Assembly: GCF_001403795.1 (NCBI RefSeq)
Contig: NZ_CXSU01000012.1
Span: forward strand, 1-64,000
Reading direction: 5' to 3'
Length of the DNA stretch: 64,000 nucleotides
Source of the DNA: Jannaschia donghaensis
GTDB taxonomy: Bacteria > Pseudomonadota > Alphaproteobacteria > Rhodobacterales > Rhodobacteraceae
This document shows positions 25,181-33,455 of this stretch, piece by piece. Position 1 is the stretch's first letter. The number at the start of each line of letters is the position of its first letter. Both the position numbers and the translations under genes were made by a program. The notes beneath the pieces are model-generated. The model was not told the DNA's origin, did no database searches, and saw only the letters and a list, made by a program, of their open reading frames with translations.

Positions 25181-25923
25181 CCGACACCCGTCAGGGTTAA
25201 ACCGTCGGGTGGGGCGACGGGGCCGCAGTGCGCCCGGTCGCATGCCTTCAAGGCGGCGCGAACGCGGTCCGGCGGCCATGATCCGGCCCCGACCCGCTCC
25301 AATGTGCCCGCGATTGACCGGACCTGATTGTGCAGGAACGACCGCGCCCGCAGGTGCATCCGCACGTCCTGGCCCGCGGGATAGGGTCGCTCTTCCAACG
25401 TGATCTCGGCCATGGTCTTCACCGGCGACTTCGCCTGGCAGATCGATGCGCGGAACGTCGTGAAATCGTGATGGCCGACCAGATGAGCCGCTCCGGCCCG
25501 CATGGCGTCCACGTCCAGCGGCCCGATCACACGCCACGCCTGTCCTGCGTCGAGGGCCAGCGGCGCGCGCCGGGCAATGATCCGAAAAGTATAGCGCCGC
25601 TCGCCGGCCGAAAATCGCGCGTGCCAGTCGTCGGACACCCGCGCGCAGGCCGTGATGGCCACGGGCGCGGGCTTCAGATGCCAATTCACGGCCTCCGACA
25701 GGCGGAACGGCGACCATTGCTTCGTCATATCCGCGTGCGCCACCTGTCCGGTGGCATGAACGCCTGCATCCGTCCGGCCCGCGGCGGCGATCGACGGCAC
25801 GTCCGGCTCCAACGCGCGCAGGGCTTCCTCCAACCGCTGCTGCACCGAATCCGGGCCGTCCTGGCGTTGCCAACCCGCGAAGGGGCGGCCGTCGTATTCG
25901 ATGCGGAACGCGTAACGTGGCAT
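25147..25923 (-). CDS. truA: tRNA pseudouridine(38-40) synthase TruA
   Basis: TruA isomerises uridines 38-40 in the anticodon arm. The 258-residue protein has the family start [18 protein letters not shown], the catalytic Asp52 in [10 protein letters not shown], and [15 protein letters not shown] near the C-terminus. The ATG at 25923 gives normal length. Confidence 0.96.
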   Translation of the reverse strand: MPRYAFRIEYDGRPFAGWQRQDGPDSVQQRLEEALRALEPDVPSIAAAGRTDAGVHATGQVAHADMTKQWSPFRLSEAVNWHLKPAPVAITACARVSDDWHARFSAGERRYTFRIIARRAPLALDAGQAWRVIGPLDVDAMRAGAAHLVGHHDFTTFRASICQAKSPVKTMAEITLEERPYPAGQDVRMHLRARSFLHNQVRSIAGTLERVGAGSWPPDRVRAALKACDRAHCGPVAPPDGLTLTGVGYADDPFGGSR

Positions 25924-26054
25924 GACCCCGTGATAAGATGGCGCTCGCAGCGGGGCCAGCCCTCCCCTCCAAGGTATTTATCGCCGGAGGACGCAGTGAC
26001 CTTTCCCTGCGTGTCCCGCGGGCTTAGGTTCTGCGGACACGAAGGGGACGCGCG

Positions 26055-27464
26055 ATGATCGGACGGTTTGCGGATGCGGTGACCCGCGGTGTGGGGGACG
26101 TCGCGGCGTCGGTCACGGATGTGTTCGACCCGACAATCCGGCTTGGCGTTACCGGGCTCAGCCGTGCGGGCAAGACGGTCTTCATCACCTCGTTGGTCGC
26201 CAATCTGATCGACCGGGGCCGGATGCCCGGTTTTTCGGCCGGCGACCGGATCGAGACGGCGTTCTTGCAGCCGCAACCCGACGACACCGTGCCGCGCTTC
26301 GACTACGAGGCGCATTTGGCGGCCCTGACATCGCGCACGCCGCATTGGCCGGACGGCACGCGGGCGGTGTCGGAGTTGCGCCTGTCGCTGAAGGTCCGGC
26401 CCGCTGGCCTGCTGGCCGGTCTGCGCGCGGCGCGAACGGTACATCTGGATATCGTGGATTATCCCGGTGAATGGCTGCTTGACCTGGGCCTGATGGAGAA
26501 ATCCTATGACGAATGGTCTGCTCGCGCCCTGACGCGGTTGGCGTCTTGGGATGTGACGGATTATGCGACGGCGATGGCGACGGTCGACGGCACCGCCAAG
26601 TTGGAGGAGCCTGTCGCGCAGACCCTTGCCCGCAGTTATACCGCAGCGTTGCAGGCCGCACGGAAAGCCGGGGCCTACGATCTGACGCCCGGTCGTTTCC
26701 TGCTGCCCGGAGATCTGGAAGGATCGCCCGCCCTGACCTTTGCGCCGCTGCCCCCCGGAGACGCACCGCGCGGGTCCCTGCGCCGGGAAATGGAGCGGCG
26801 GTTCGAGGCGTACAAGCGACAGGTCGTGCAGCCGTTCTTCCGCGATCATTTCGCCCGCCTGGACCGGCAGGTCGTCTTGCTTGACGTTTTGGGCGCGCTG
26901 CGCCGCGGACCCCGCGCGTTGGAGGAGATGCGCGCCGCCCTGGCCGATATCCTGACCGCGTTTCGGCCGGGGGCCCTTGGCTGGCTGATGCAATTCCTGG
27001 GCGCGCGCCGGGTCGACCGGCTGTTGTTCGCCGCCACCAAGGCCGATCACCTGCATCATACGCAGCACGCCCGCCTGACCGCCCTGACCGAAGCGATGGT
27101 GCGCGACGCGCGCAGCCGTGCCGATTTCGCCGGCGCGCGCACCAAGGCGATCTCCTTGGCCGCGCTGCGCGCCACGGTCGAGGAAATGCGCGAACACAAC
27201 GGCACTGACCTGCCCGTCGTGCGCGGGCGGCTGCTGGCCGATGACGGCACCGCGGGACGCGAGGCGGCGCTCTATCCCGGAGAGATGCCGGAAGATCCGT
27301 CGCACGTCCTGACCCCGGCACGGCAGGGGGCGCAGGCCTGGCTGGACGGAGAGTACGATCTGATGGAATTCGCCCCCGCCCCCCTGACGTTGCGCCCCGG
27401 CGAAGGGCCGCCGCATATCAGGCTGGACCGCGCGGTGGAATTCCTGATCGCGGACCGGCTGTGA
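26055..27464 (+). CDS. ycjX: YcjX-family GTPase-like stress protein
   Basis: A 469-residue P-loop protein of the DUF463/YcjX family, with Walker A GLSRAGKT at 34-41, a switch-like DIVDYPGEWLLD near 136-147, and the conserved MEKSYDEWS. YcjX is a dynamin-clan-like GTPase induced by envelope stress, usually paired with YcjF. The ATG at 26055 lies ahead of an N-terminal helix. The ycjF gene follows after 64 bases. Confidence 0.9.
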   Translation: MIGRFADAVTRGVGDVAASVTDVFDPTIRLGVTGLSRAGKTVFITSLVANLIDRGRMPGFSAGDRIETAFLQPQPDDTVPRFDYEAHLAALTSRTPHWPDGTRAVSELRLSLKVRPAGLLAGLRAARTVHLDIVDYPGEWLLDLGLMEKSYDEWSARALTRLASWDVTDYATAMATVDGTAKLEEPVAQTLARSYTAALQAARKAGAYDLTPGRFLLPGDLEGSPALTFAPLPPGDAPRGSLRREMERRFEAYKRQVVQPFFRDHFARLDRQVVLLDVLGALRRGPRALEEMRAALADILTAFRPGALGWLMQFLGARRVDRLLFAATKADHLHHTQHARLTALTEAMVRDARSRADFAGARTKAISLAALRATVEEMREHNGTDLPVVRGRLLADDGTAGREAALYPGEMPEDPSHVLTPARQGAQAWLDGEYDLMEFAPAPLTLRPGEGPPHIRLDRAVEFLIADRL

Positions 27465-27528
27465 CGGGGGCGGTGCAAATCGGGCCGGCCGTCCCTATGT
27501 CTGATGCCATGTCAGGCAGGATCACCCC

Positions 27529-28575
27529 ATGACCGACCCGCGCCGCCGCGCCATCGTGTTCGACCTAGAGGAGGACGCCAGCACCCCCCGCCGCGCGTCA
27601 GTGGACCTTGGGGATGCGCCCGGGCCGTTCGACCCAGCCACCGCGCCACCCGTTCCCGACGACGACGTGGCCCCCCCGGTGTCGGGCCGCGCGATGCAGA
27701 CGGTTGCCTTGCTCGCCACGAAGCGGGACAGGGGCTTGGCCGGTTGGTTTTTCGGCCTTCTGGGTGCGCTTCTGACATTTGCCGTCTCGGTCGCGTTGTG
27801 GGATTTCGTGACGGGACTCATTGCGTCGAACCCGCTGCTCGGTTGGTTCGCGGCGGCGCTGGTCGCCGCGTTCCTCGGCATCTGCATGATCATCATCCTG
27901 CGCGAACTGACGGCGTTGGCGCGGCTCAAACGGATCGATGGCTTTCACCGCGATGCGGCTGCCGTGACGGATCTGACGTCGGCGCGGGTCTTCGCGGACC
28001 GGCTTGCCGCGTTCTATGCAGGGCGGCCTGACACACGTTGGGGGCGCGAAGACCTGACCGCGCGAAAGGGCGACGTCTTCGACGCGGACGCCATGATGGC
28101 CCTGACCGAGCATAGCCTTCTGGCCCCCTTGGATGCTGCCGCTGCGCGAGAGGTGGAGGCCGCCGCCCGGCAGGTCGCGCTGGTCACCGCCGTCGTGCCA
28201 CTTGCTTTGGCCGACGTGGTCGCGGCCCTGACGTCGAACCTGCGCATGATCCGACGGATTGCGCTGATCTATGGCGGTCGCGGCGGCACCCTCGGCAGCT
28301 GGCGTCTGGCGAAAACGGTTCTGACCCATCTTGCGGCAACGGGCGCGGTCGCGGTGGGCGACGATATGATTCAGTCGGTTGCGGGCGGTGGCGTCCTGTC
28401 GAAGCTGTCGCGCCGCTTTGGCGAGGGCATCGTCAACGGGGCGCTGACCGCCCGCGTGGGCCTGGCCGCGATGGAAGTCTGTCGTCCGCTACCGTTCACC
28501 CACGAAAAGCCCCCGCGGATCACCGCCCTCGTGCAACGCGCCTTGACCGGCTTGTTCGGACGGAAGGAAACCTGA
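27529..28575 (+). CDS. ycjF: YcjF-type membrane protein (TIGR01620)
   Basis: The 348-residue partner of YcjX. It has a polar, Pro-rich N-terminus (1-65), two membrane helices (about 68-125), and a C-terminal DUF697-like helical domain (about 200-330) with RMIRRIALIYGGRGGTLGSW. The stop shares one base with the next start (TGATG), so the following flavoprotein is probably translationally coupled. Confidence 0.85.
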   Translation: MTDPRRRAIVFDLEEDASTPRRASVDLGDAPGPFDPATAPPVPDDDVAPPVSGRAMQTVALLATKRDRGLAGWFFGLLGALLTFAVSVALWDFVTGLIASNPLLGWFAAALVAAFLGICMIIILRELTALARLKRIDGFHRDAAAVTDLTSARVFADRLAAFYAGRPDTRWGREDLTARKGDVFDADAMMALTEHSLLAPLDAAAAREVEAAARQVALVTAVVPLALADVVAALTSNLRMIRRIALIYGGRGGTLGSWRLAKTVLTHLAATGAVAVGDDMIQSVAGGGVLSKLSRRFGEGIVNGALTARVGLAAMEVCRPLPFTHEKPPRITALVQRALTGLFGRKET

Positions 28576-30209
28576 TGGAAAGTCTTGCCGACGATCTGCG
28601 CACCATGGTGCGCACGCCCTTGACCGAAGATCACGTGGCCCGCCTGCGAGATGTGGGGCGGGAAATGCGATACGCCGCCGGTGACACGCTGGTGGATCTG
28701 GGCGGGCCGATGGACCGCTTCTTCTATCTGCTGGACGGGGAGGCGGAGGCCGTCGATCCGGTCACCGGCGGGCGCTACGGCGAAAACGGGGCAAGCCTGG
28801 GTCCGGGGCAATTCGTCGGCGACATCAGCTTCCTGACGGGGGGCAATTCGATGCTGGAGATGCGGGTGGTGCAGGACAGCCGCTTCCTCGTGGTCGATCG
28901 GCAGCCGATGCTTGATCTGATGTCGCAGGTCCCCGAGATGTCGGACATCGTCGTCACCGTTTTCGCCGCCCGTCGTCGGCGACTACTGGAGTCGAACGAT
29001 GCCAGCCTGACCCTGATCGGGATGGACCGGGATCGAAACATCCGCGCCATCGCCGCCTTTGCAGGGCGCAACCGCATCCCGTTCCGGACGCTGGACATCG
29101 ACGACCAGGAGGTTGGGGAGATTGCCCAGGTCTGCAGCCTGGCCCCCAAACACCCGGCGGTCCTGTTCGGGCGCGATCAGGTGATCGAGGATCCAACCCC
29201 GAAAAAGATCGCGCGGCTGTTCGGCATGGACCTCGATCTGGACGAGGATGTGGCCCACGACGTTCTGATCGTCGGGGGCGGGCCGGGCGGTATCGCCGCG
29301 GCCGTCTATGCGGGGGCCGAGGGGCTATCGGCATTGGTGGTCGAGGATTCGACGATCGGCGGGCAGGCCGGCACGTCCAGCCGGATCGAAAATTACATGG
29401 GGTTCCCAACGGGCATTTCGGGCGCGGATCTGTGCTGGCGGGGCGAGGTGCAGGCGATGAAGTTCGGCACGCGCTTTGCAGTGCCGCGCCGCGCGACGGC
29501 GCTGACGCGGGAAGAGGACGGGACGTTCTGCGTCACGCTGGACGACTACACCCGGACCTGCGCCCGCGCCCTCGTGATCGCGACGGGGGTGCAATATCGC
29601 CGGATGCCGCTGGACCGGCTGGAAGAGATGGAGGGTGCCGGCGTCTATTACGCCGCGACCGATATCGAGGCGCGGTTCTGTCGCAACACCGAAGTCGTCA
29701 TCATCGGAGGCGGCAATTCGGCGGGGCAGGCGGCGATGTTCCTGTCGCGCTACGGCACCATGGTTCACCTTCTGGTGCGCGGCGACAGCCTGGCCGCCAG
29801 CATGTCGTCCTATCTATCCGAACGGTTGGAGGCGAGCGACCGGATCCGCATCCGCTACAACACCGAAGTGGCGGAACTGCTGGGCGACGATCATCTTTCG
29901 GCCGTGAAGCTGAAGGGGGACGGGGTGACGCCCGACGACGAGGAGGTTGCGACCCGCGCCTTGTTCATCATGGTTGGCGCGGCCCCGAACACCGATTGGC
30001 TGGACGATCAGATTGCCTGCGATGGCAAGGGGTTCGTGCTGACCGGAGATGCCGTCGGAATGGATAGCCCCTATGCCACGTCTCTGCCGGGCGTCTTTGC
30101 AGTTGGAGATGTGCGGGCCGGATCGGTCAAGCGGGTGGCCAGTTCCGTCGGCGAAGGCTCCGTCGTGATTTCAAAGGTGTGGGAACACGTGGCCGCGACA
30201 CAGGAGTGA
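28575..30209 (+). CDS. Cyclic-nucleotide-binding, thioredoxin-reductase-like flavoprotein
   Basis: The 544-residue protein fuses a cNMP-binding domain (about 12-130), a small thioredoxin-like segment (about 145-215), and a thioredoxin-reductase-like FAD/NAD(P) module (about 228-540; GGGPGGIAAAVYAGAEGL, VIIGGGNSAGQAAMFLS, GVFAVGDVRAGSVKRV). The CxxC pair expected near residue 362 in thioredoxin reductases is replaced by YAATDIEA, so disulfide transfer by the usual route is not possible. The cNMP pocket lacks an obvious PRAA/T motif. Start ATG at 28575 overlaps ycjF by one base. Electron acceptor and ligand unknown. Confidence 0.85.
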   Translation: MESLADDLRTMVRTPLTEDHVARLRDVGREMRYAAGDTLVDLGGPMDRFFYLLDGEAEAVDPVTGGRYGENGASLGPGQFVGDISFLTGGNSMLEMRVVQDSRFLVVDRQPMLDLMSQVPEMSDIVVTVFAARRRRLLESNDASLTLIGMDRDRNIRAIAAFAGRNRIPFRTLDIDDQEVGEIAQVCSLAPKHPAVLFGRDQVIEDPTPKKIARLFGMDLDLDEDVAHDVLIVGGGPGGIAAAVYAGAEGLSALVVEDSTIGGQAGTSSRIENYMGFPTGISGADLCWRGEVQAMKFGTRFAVPRRATALTREEDGTFCVTLDDYTRTCARALVIATGVQYRRMPLDRLEEMEGAGVYYAATDIEARFCRNTEVVIIGGGNSAGQAAMFLSRYGTMVHLLVRGDSLAASMSSYLSERLEASDRIRIRYNTEVAELLGDDHLSAVKLKGDGVTPDDEEVATRALFIMVGAAPNTDWLDDQIACDGKGFVLTGDAVGMDSPYATSLPGVFAVGDVRAGSVKRVASSVGEGSVVISKVWEHVAATQE

Positions 30210-30331
30210 CACCATCTTAGGCGCGCCTGCCACGCATATCGGCCAAGCGCGGACCCTTGGGCCAAACCGTCTGACCCCAGGGTCGCGCCTGTCCTATGCT
30301 GGGCGCGCCTGTCCCGAACCGGAGCCGTCCT

Positions 30332-33076
30332 GTGGAAGCCCTTTTCATCCTGCTGGCCATCGTCCTGGTGATCGGCGTTCCGGTGTCGATCATCGTTCTT
30401 CTGGTCTGGGTATCGGGGCACGGACGCCGCCTGCGCGATGCGGAGGCCCGGATCGCGGAGTTGCACGCGCGCCTGGGCGAGGCAGGAGCCGTCCAAGAGG
30501 CGGCGACCAGTCAGACGCCCGAACCGTCGGCACCGGCCTTCTCGCCACTCGCTACCTCGGATGCGACCGGGACGTCCGACATCGCCGGGCCGTCCACCGA
30601 TCGGATGCAACGCGATCCGTCCGGACGCGGCGCGCCGGCCTTCGTGCCGCCCGATCCGACCGCATTTCGGGCACCGGCCAAGGCCACGCGCAGCGGGCCG
30701 ACACTGGTCGACCGCGCGCTGTCCTGGTTGCAGATCAATTGGTTTTACGTCGTCGCCGCCCTTGCCCTGACGTTGGCGGGGATCTTTCTGGTTCAATACG
30801 GTGCGGAGCAAGGGCTGTTGCCGCCCCGGCTTCGGATCATCGCGGCCCTTGTCTTCGGCAGTGCGCTCATCGCGGGTGGCGAATGGATCCGGCGGCGCTT
30901 CGGCGACGGGGAGGATGCGACGACCGTCTATCTGCCATCGATCCTGTCAGGGGCGGGCATCGTCACGCTGTTCGGGGCCATCCTGGGGGCGCGGCATCTC
31001 TACGACATGATCGGGCAGGGCACGGCCCTGGGCGGTTTGTCCATCGTCGCGGTCGGGGCGATCGTCTTGGGCTGGTTCCACGGACCGTTTCTGGTGGCGA
31101 TCGGTCTGATCGGCGGCGCGGTGGCCCCGTTCGTGGTGGGCGGTGACCGGGGGGCGAACCTGAGCCCGCTGCACGGCTATTTCCTGCTGCTGACACTCGT
31201 CGGCCTGTCCGTCGATGCGGTCCGCCGCTGGACCCGGCGCTGGGTCAGTGCGCTGGCGCTTGTTTGCGGATTGGGGGCGTCGACGCTTCTGGTGGTGGGG
31301 GCCGATGCAACGATGCTCTGGCACCAGATCGCGGTCACGCTGATGGCGCTTGCCGCGATGACATTGCCGGTCGGTCGCTTGCGGCCCGACCATTCCGGAC
31401 CGATGACCCTGGCCGCGCTGGCGAAACTGCATCCCTCCATCGAAACCATCCTTGCATTCGCTGCCGTCGTCGTGGTGTCGGGGTTGGCCGTCGTGTCGGC
31501 ATCGGCCCACCTTTGGCCCGCCGTTTGCATGGTGCTGATCCTCTTTGCGGCACTGTCCGTCTGGGCCAAGGACGCCTGGGCGCTTCAGGATGCGGCCCTT
31601 GTCCCGATCGCCGCCCTTCTGGGAATTATCGCGGTGACCGCGCCCCCTCCGGGCGGTGCCTCGATCACGCTGATGCTGATCGCGGGCGGCGTGATGTCGG
31701 CCCTGGCGCTGATCCGGTCGGTCCAGACGGCGGCGACGCATACGCTGGGCTGGTCCCTCGCCGCCACGCTGATCGCGCCGGCGACCGGTCTGGCCCTAGA
31801 TCTTTCCTGGGGCGCGCCGGATGGTCTGGGGGTCTATCCCTGGGCGCTTCACGCGCTCGCGGTCGCGGCGGGGCTGACCTTTGCCGCCACCGCCTGGGCC
31901 CACCGGGATGGGCAGGATCGGCTGCGTCCGTCATTGGCCGCGCTGATCGCTGTCACCCTGATTGCCTATGCCTTGGGCCAGGTTCTGGGCGAAGCGGCGC
32001 TGACGGCGTCGGTCGCGTTGATGGCGGCGGGGGCGGCGTGGTTGGATCGCCGGTTCATATTGCCGCTTCTGTCATGGTTCGTGATACTTGCGGTTCCATT
32101 CGTCTTTTGGCGGCTGATGGCGGTGCCGGGCCTGTTCTGGCACGTCGAAGCACCGTTCCTGCCGGTGCTGGTGTCGATGGGTGGGGCCGTCCTGGGTTTC
32201 AGCCTGGCGGCGCTGTGGCTGCGTCGAACGGCGGGGGAGTCACCGCGCCTTGAACCGCTTGCGGTGTCGGAGATGGCGGCGCTTGGGGCCTCGGGCTACG
32301 TCGTGACGGTTCTCACGTGGCGCATCCTGATCGCACTGAATGCCGACACGCCGCACATGGCGGCGGGTCTGACGGCGACGATCTGGTTGATGCTGGGCTG
32401 GGCGCAGCTGATCGTCTGGGATCGCAGCAGGCGGATGCCATGGCTGCGTCTGGGACTTGCCCTGATGTTCGGCGGACTGGGTCTGGTGGCGCTTCTTTTC
32501 GGGTTCACCTTGGCGAATCCGCTGTTCAACGATTGGGGGGACAACGCCGTCGCGGGCTGGCCCCTGATCAACACGCTGATCCCCGCTTATCTGCTGCCGG
32601 CGCTGGTTCTTCTGGTCGCCTGGCGCGATCAGGTGCGACGGCATCCGGCTGCGGGTTGGCCGCTGTTCGGCGGGGCCTTGGGGCTGGCGATGATCGTCGG
32701 CTGGGCCGTCCTTGTGATCCGGCATTTTTGGCAGGGTCCGCAGGACATGCAATTCTGGAACGGGCTGAGGCAGCCCGAGATGACGACCTATACCATCGCG
32801 ATGATCGTCCTTGGCGCGGGATTGTTCTATCAGGGCGTCGCGACGCGATCGGATCTGTGGCGACGGGCGGGCACGGGCGTGCTGGCCGTCACGATGCTCA
32901 AGGTCTTTCTGATCGACGTCTGGCAACTGGACGGGTTGCTTCGGGTGGGCGCGCTGATCGCGCTGGCCGGGGCGATGGGCGGGCTGGCCTGGCTTTACCG
33001 CTGGGCGGGCGGAGCGGCCGGTTCGAAGGACGACGACGGGCCGCAGACCGCACCGGGCGACGCCGGACCGCCCTAA
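30332..33076 (+). CDS. DUF2339 polytopic membrane protein
   Basis: A 914-residue protein with one N-terminal helix (ALFILLAIVLVIGVPVSII), a short coiled region (DAEARIAELHARLGEAG), a Pro/Ser-rich linker, and then about 22-26 hydrophobic segments filling the rest, as in DUF2339 proteins. Function is unknown, with cell-envelope roles proposed for relatives. I choose GTG at 30332, eight bases after GGAG; an ATG 36 bases upstream lacks a site. It lies downstream of the flavoprotein on the same strand. Confidence 0.82.
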   Translation: MEALFILLAIVLVIGVPVSIIVLLVWVSGHGRRLRDAEARIAELHARLGEAGAVQEAATSQTPEPSAPAFSPLATSDATGTSDIAGPSTDRMQRDPSGRGAPAFVPPDPTAFRAPAKATRSGPTLVDRALSWLQINWFYVVAALALTLAGIFLVQYGAEQGLLPPRLRIIAALVFGSALIAGGEWIRRRFGDGEDATTVYLPSILSGAGIVTLFGAILGARHLYDMIGQGTALGGLSIVAVGAIVLGWFHGPFLVAIGLIGGAVAPFVVGGDRGANLSPLHGYFLLLTLVGLSVDAVRRWTRRWVSALALVCGLGASTLLVVGADATMLWHQIAVTLMALAAMTLPVGRLRPDHSGPMTLAALAKLHPSIETILAFAAVVVVSGLAVVSASAHLWPAVCMVLILFAALSVWAKDAWALQDAALVPIAALLGIIAVTAPPPGGASITLMLIAGGVMSALALIRSVQTAATHTLGWSLAATLIAPATGLALDLSWGAPDGLGVYPWALHALAVAAGLTFAATAWAHRDGQDRLRPSLAALIAVTLIAYALGQVLGEAALTASVALMAAGAAWLDRRFILPLLSWFVILAVPFVFWRLMAVPGLFWHVEAPFLPVLVSMGGAVLGFSLAALWLRRTAGESPRLEPLAVSEMAALGASGYVVTVLTWRILIALNADTPHMAAGLTATIWLMLGWAQLIVWDRSRRMPWLRLGLALMFGGLGLVALLFGFTLANPLFNDWGDNAVAGWPLINTLIPAYLLPALVLLVAWRDQVRRHPAAGWPLFGGALGLAMIVGWAVLVIRHFWQGPQDMQFWNGLRQPEMTTYTIAMIVLGAGLFYQGVATRSDLWRRAGTGVLAVTMLKVFLIDVWQLDGLLRVGALIALAGAMGGLAWLYRWAGGAAGSKDDDGPQTAPGDAGPP

Positions 33077-33089
33077 AGACATTGTGGTG

Positions 33090-33194
33090 CTAGTCGATGC
33101 GCACGCGATGCGCGCGGCGGGGCAGCGGCAGGCAAAGCGGGAAAAGCACCAGGAAGGCCGTTCCGAGAAACGCCAAGAGCAGGGACAGGGTCAT
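33090..33194 (-). CDS. Small membrane protein, 34 residues
   Basis: ATG at 33194 follows AAAGGAG at good spacing. The frame begins MTLSLLLAFLGTAFLVLF, one transmembrane helix, followed by a basic tail with Arg and His. It lies convergent with the DUF2339 gene 14 bases away. No family recognised; the ribosome site and hydrophobic design support translation. The 260 bp from here to ileS show no further feature that I can support beyond space for a promoter. Confidence 0.55.
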   Translation of the reverse strand: MTLSLLLAFLGTAFLVLFPLCLPLPRRAHRVRID

Positions 33195-33455
33195 GGGACA
33201 CTCCTTTGACGTCCGATGCTGCCCGAAGTTTATGAAGTTTCGATTAATCCGGCGGGCCTGCCGTCAACCCGTGGCGTGATGGGTTACGCGCCTTGCCGTT
33301 TCCTTGGGCAAGGGCCTATAACGCGCGCGATGACGGGACGAGCGCTCATATCGATGCGAATTATTCCCCCGGCGCCCTGACCCACGGGGCGGCCGGGCAA
33401 AAGGTGCGGGCCGCCGCACCGACCAGACCGAAATTTCCCGACGAAGGACGCATTG

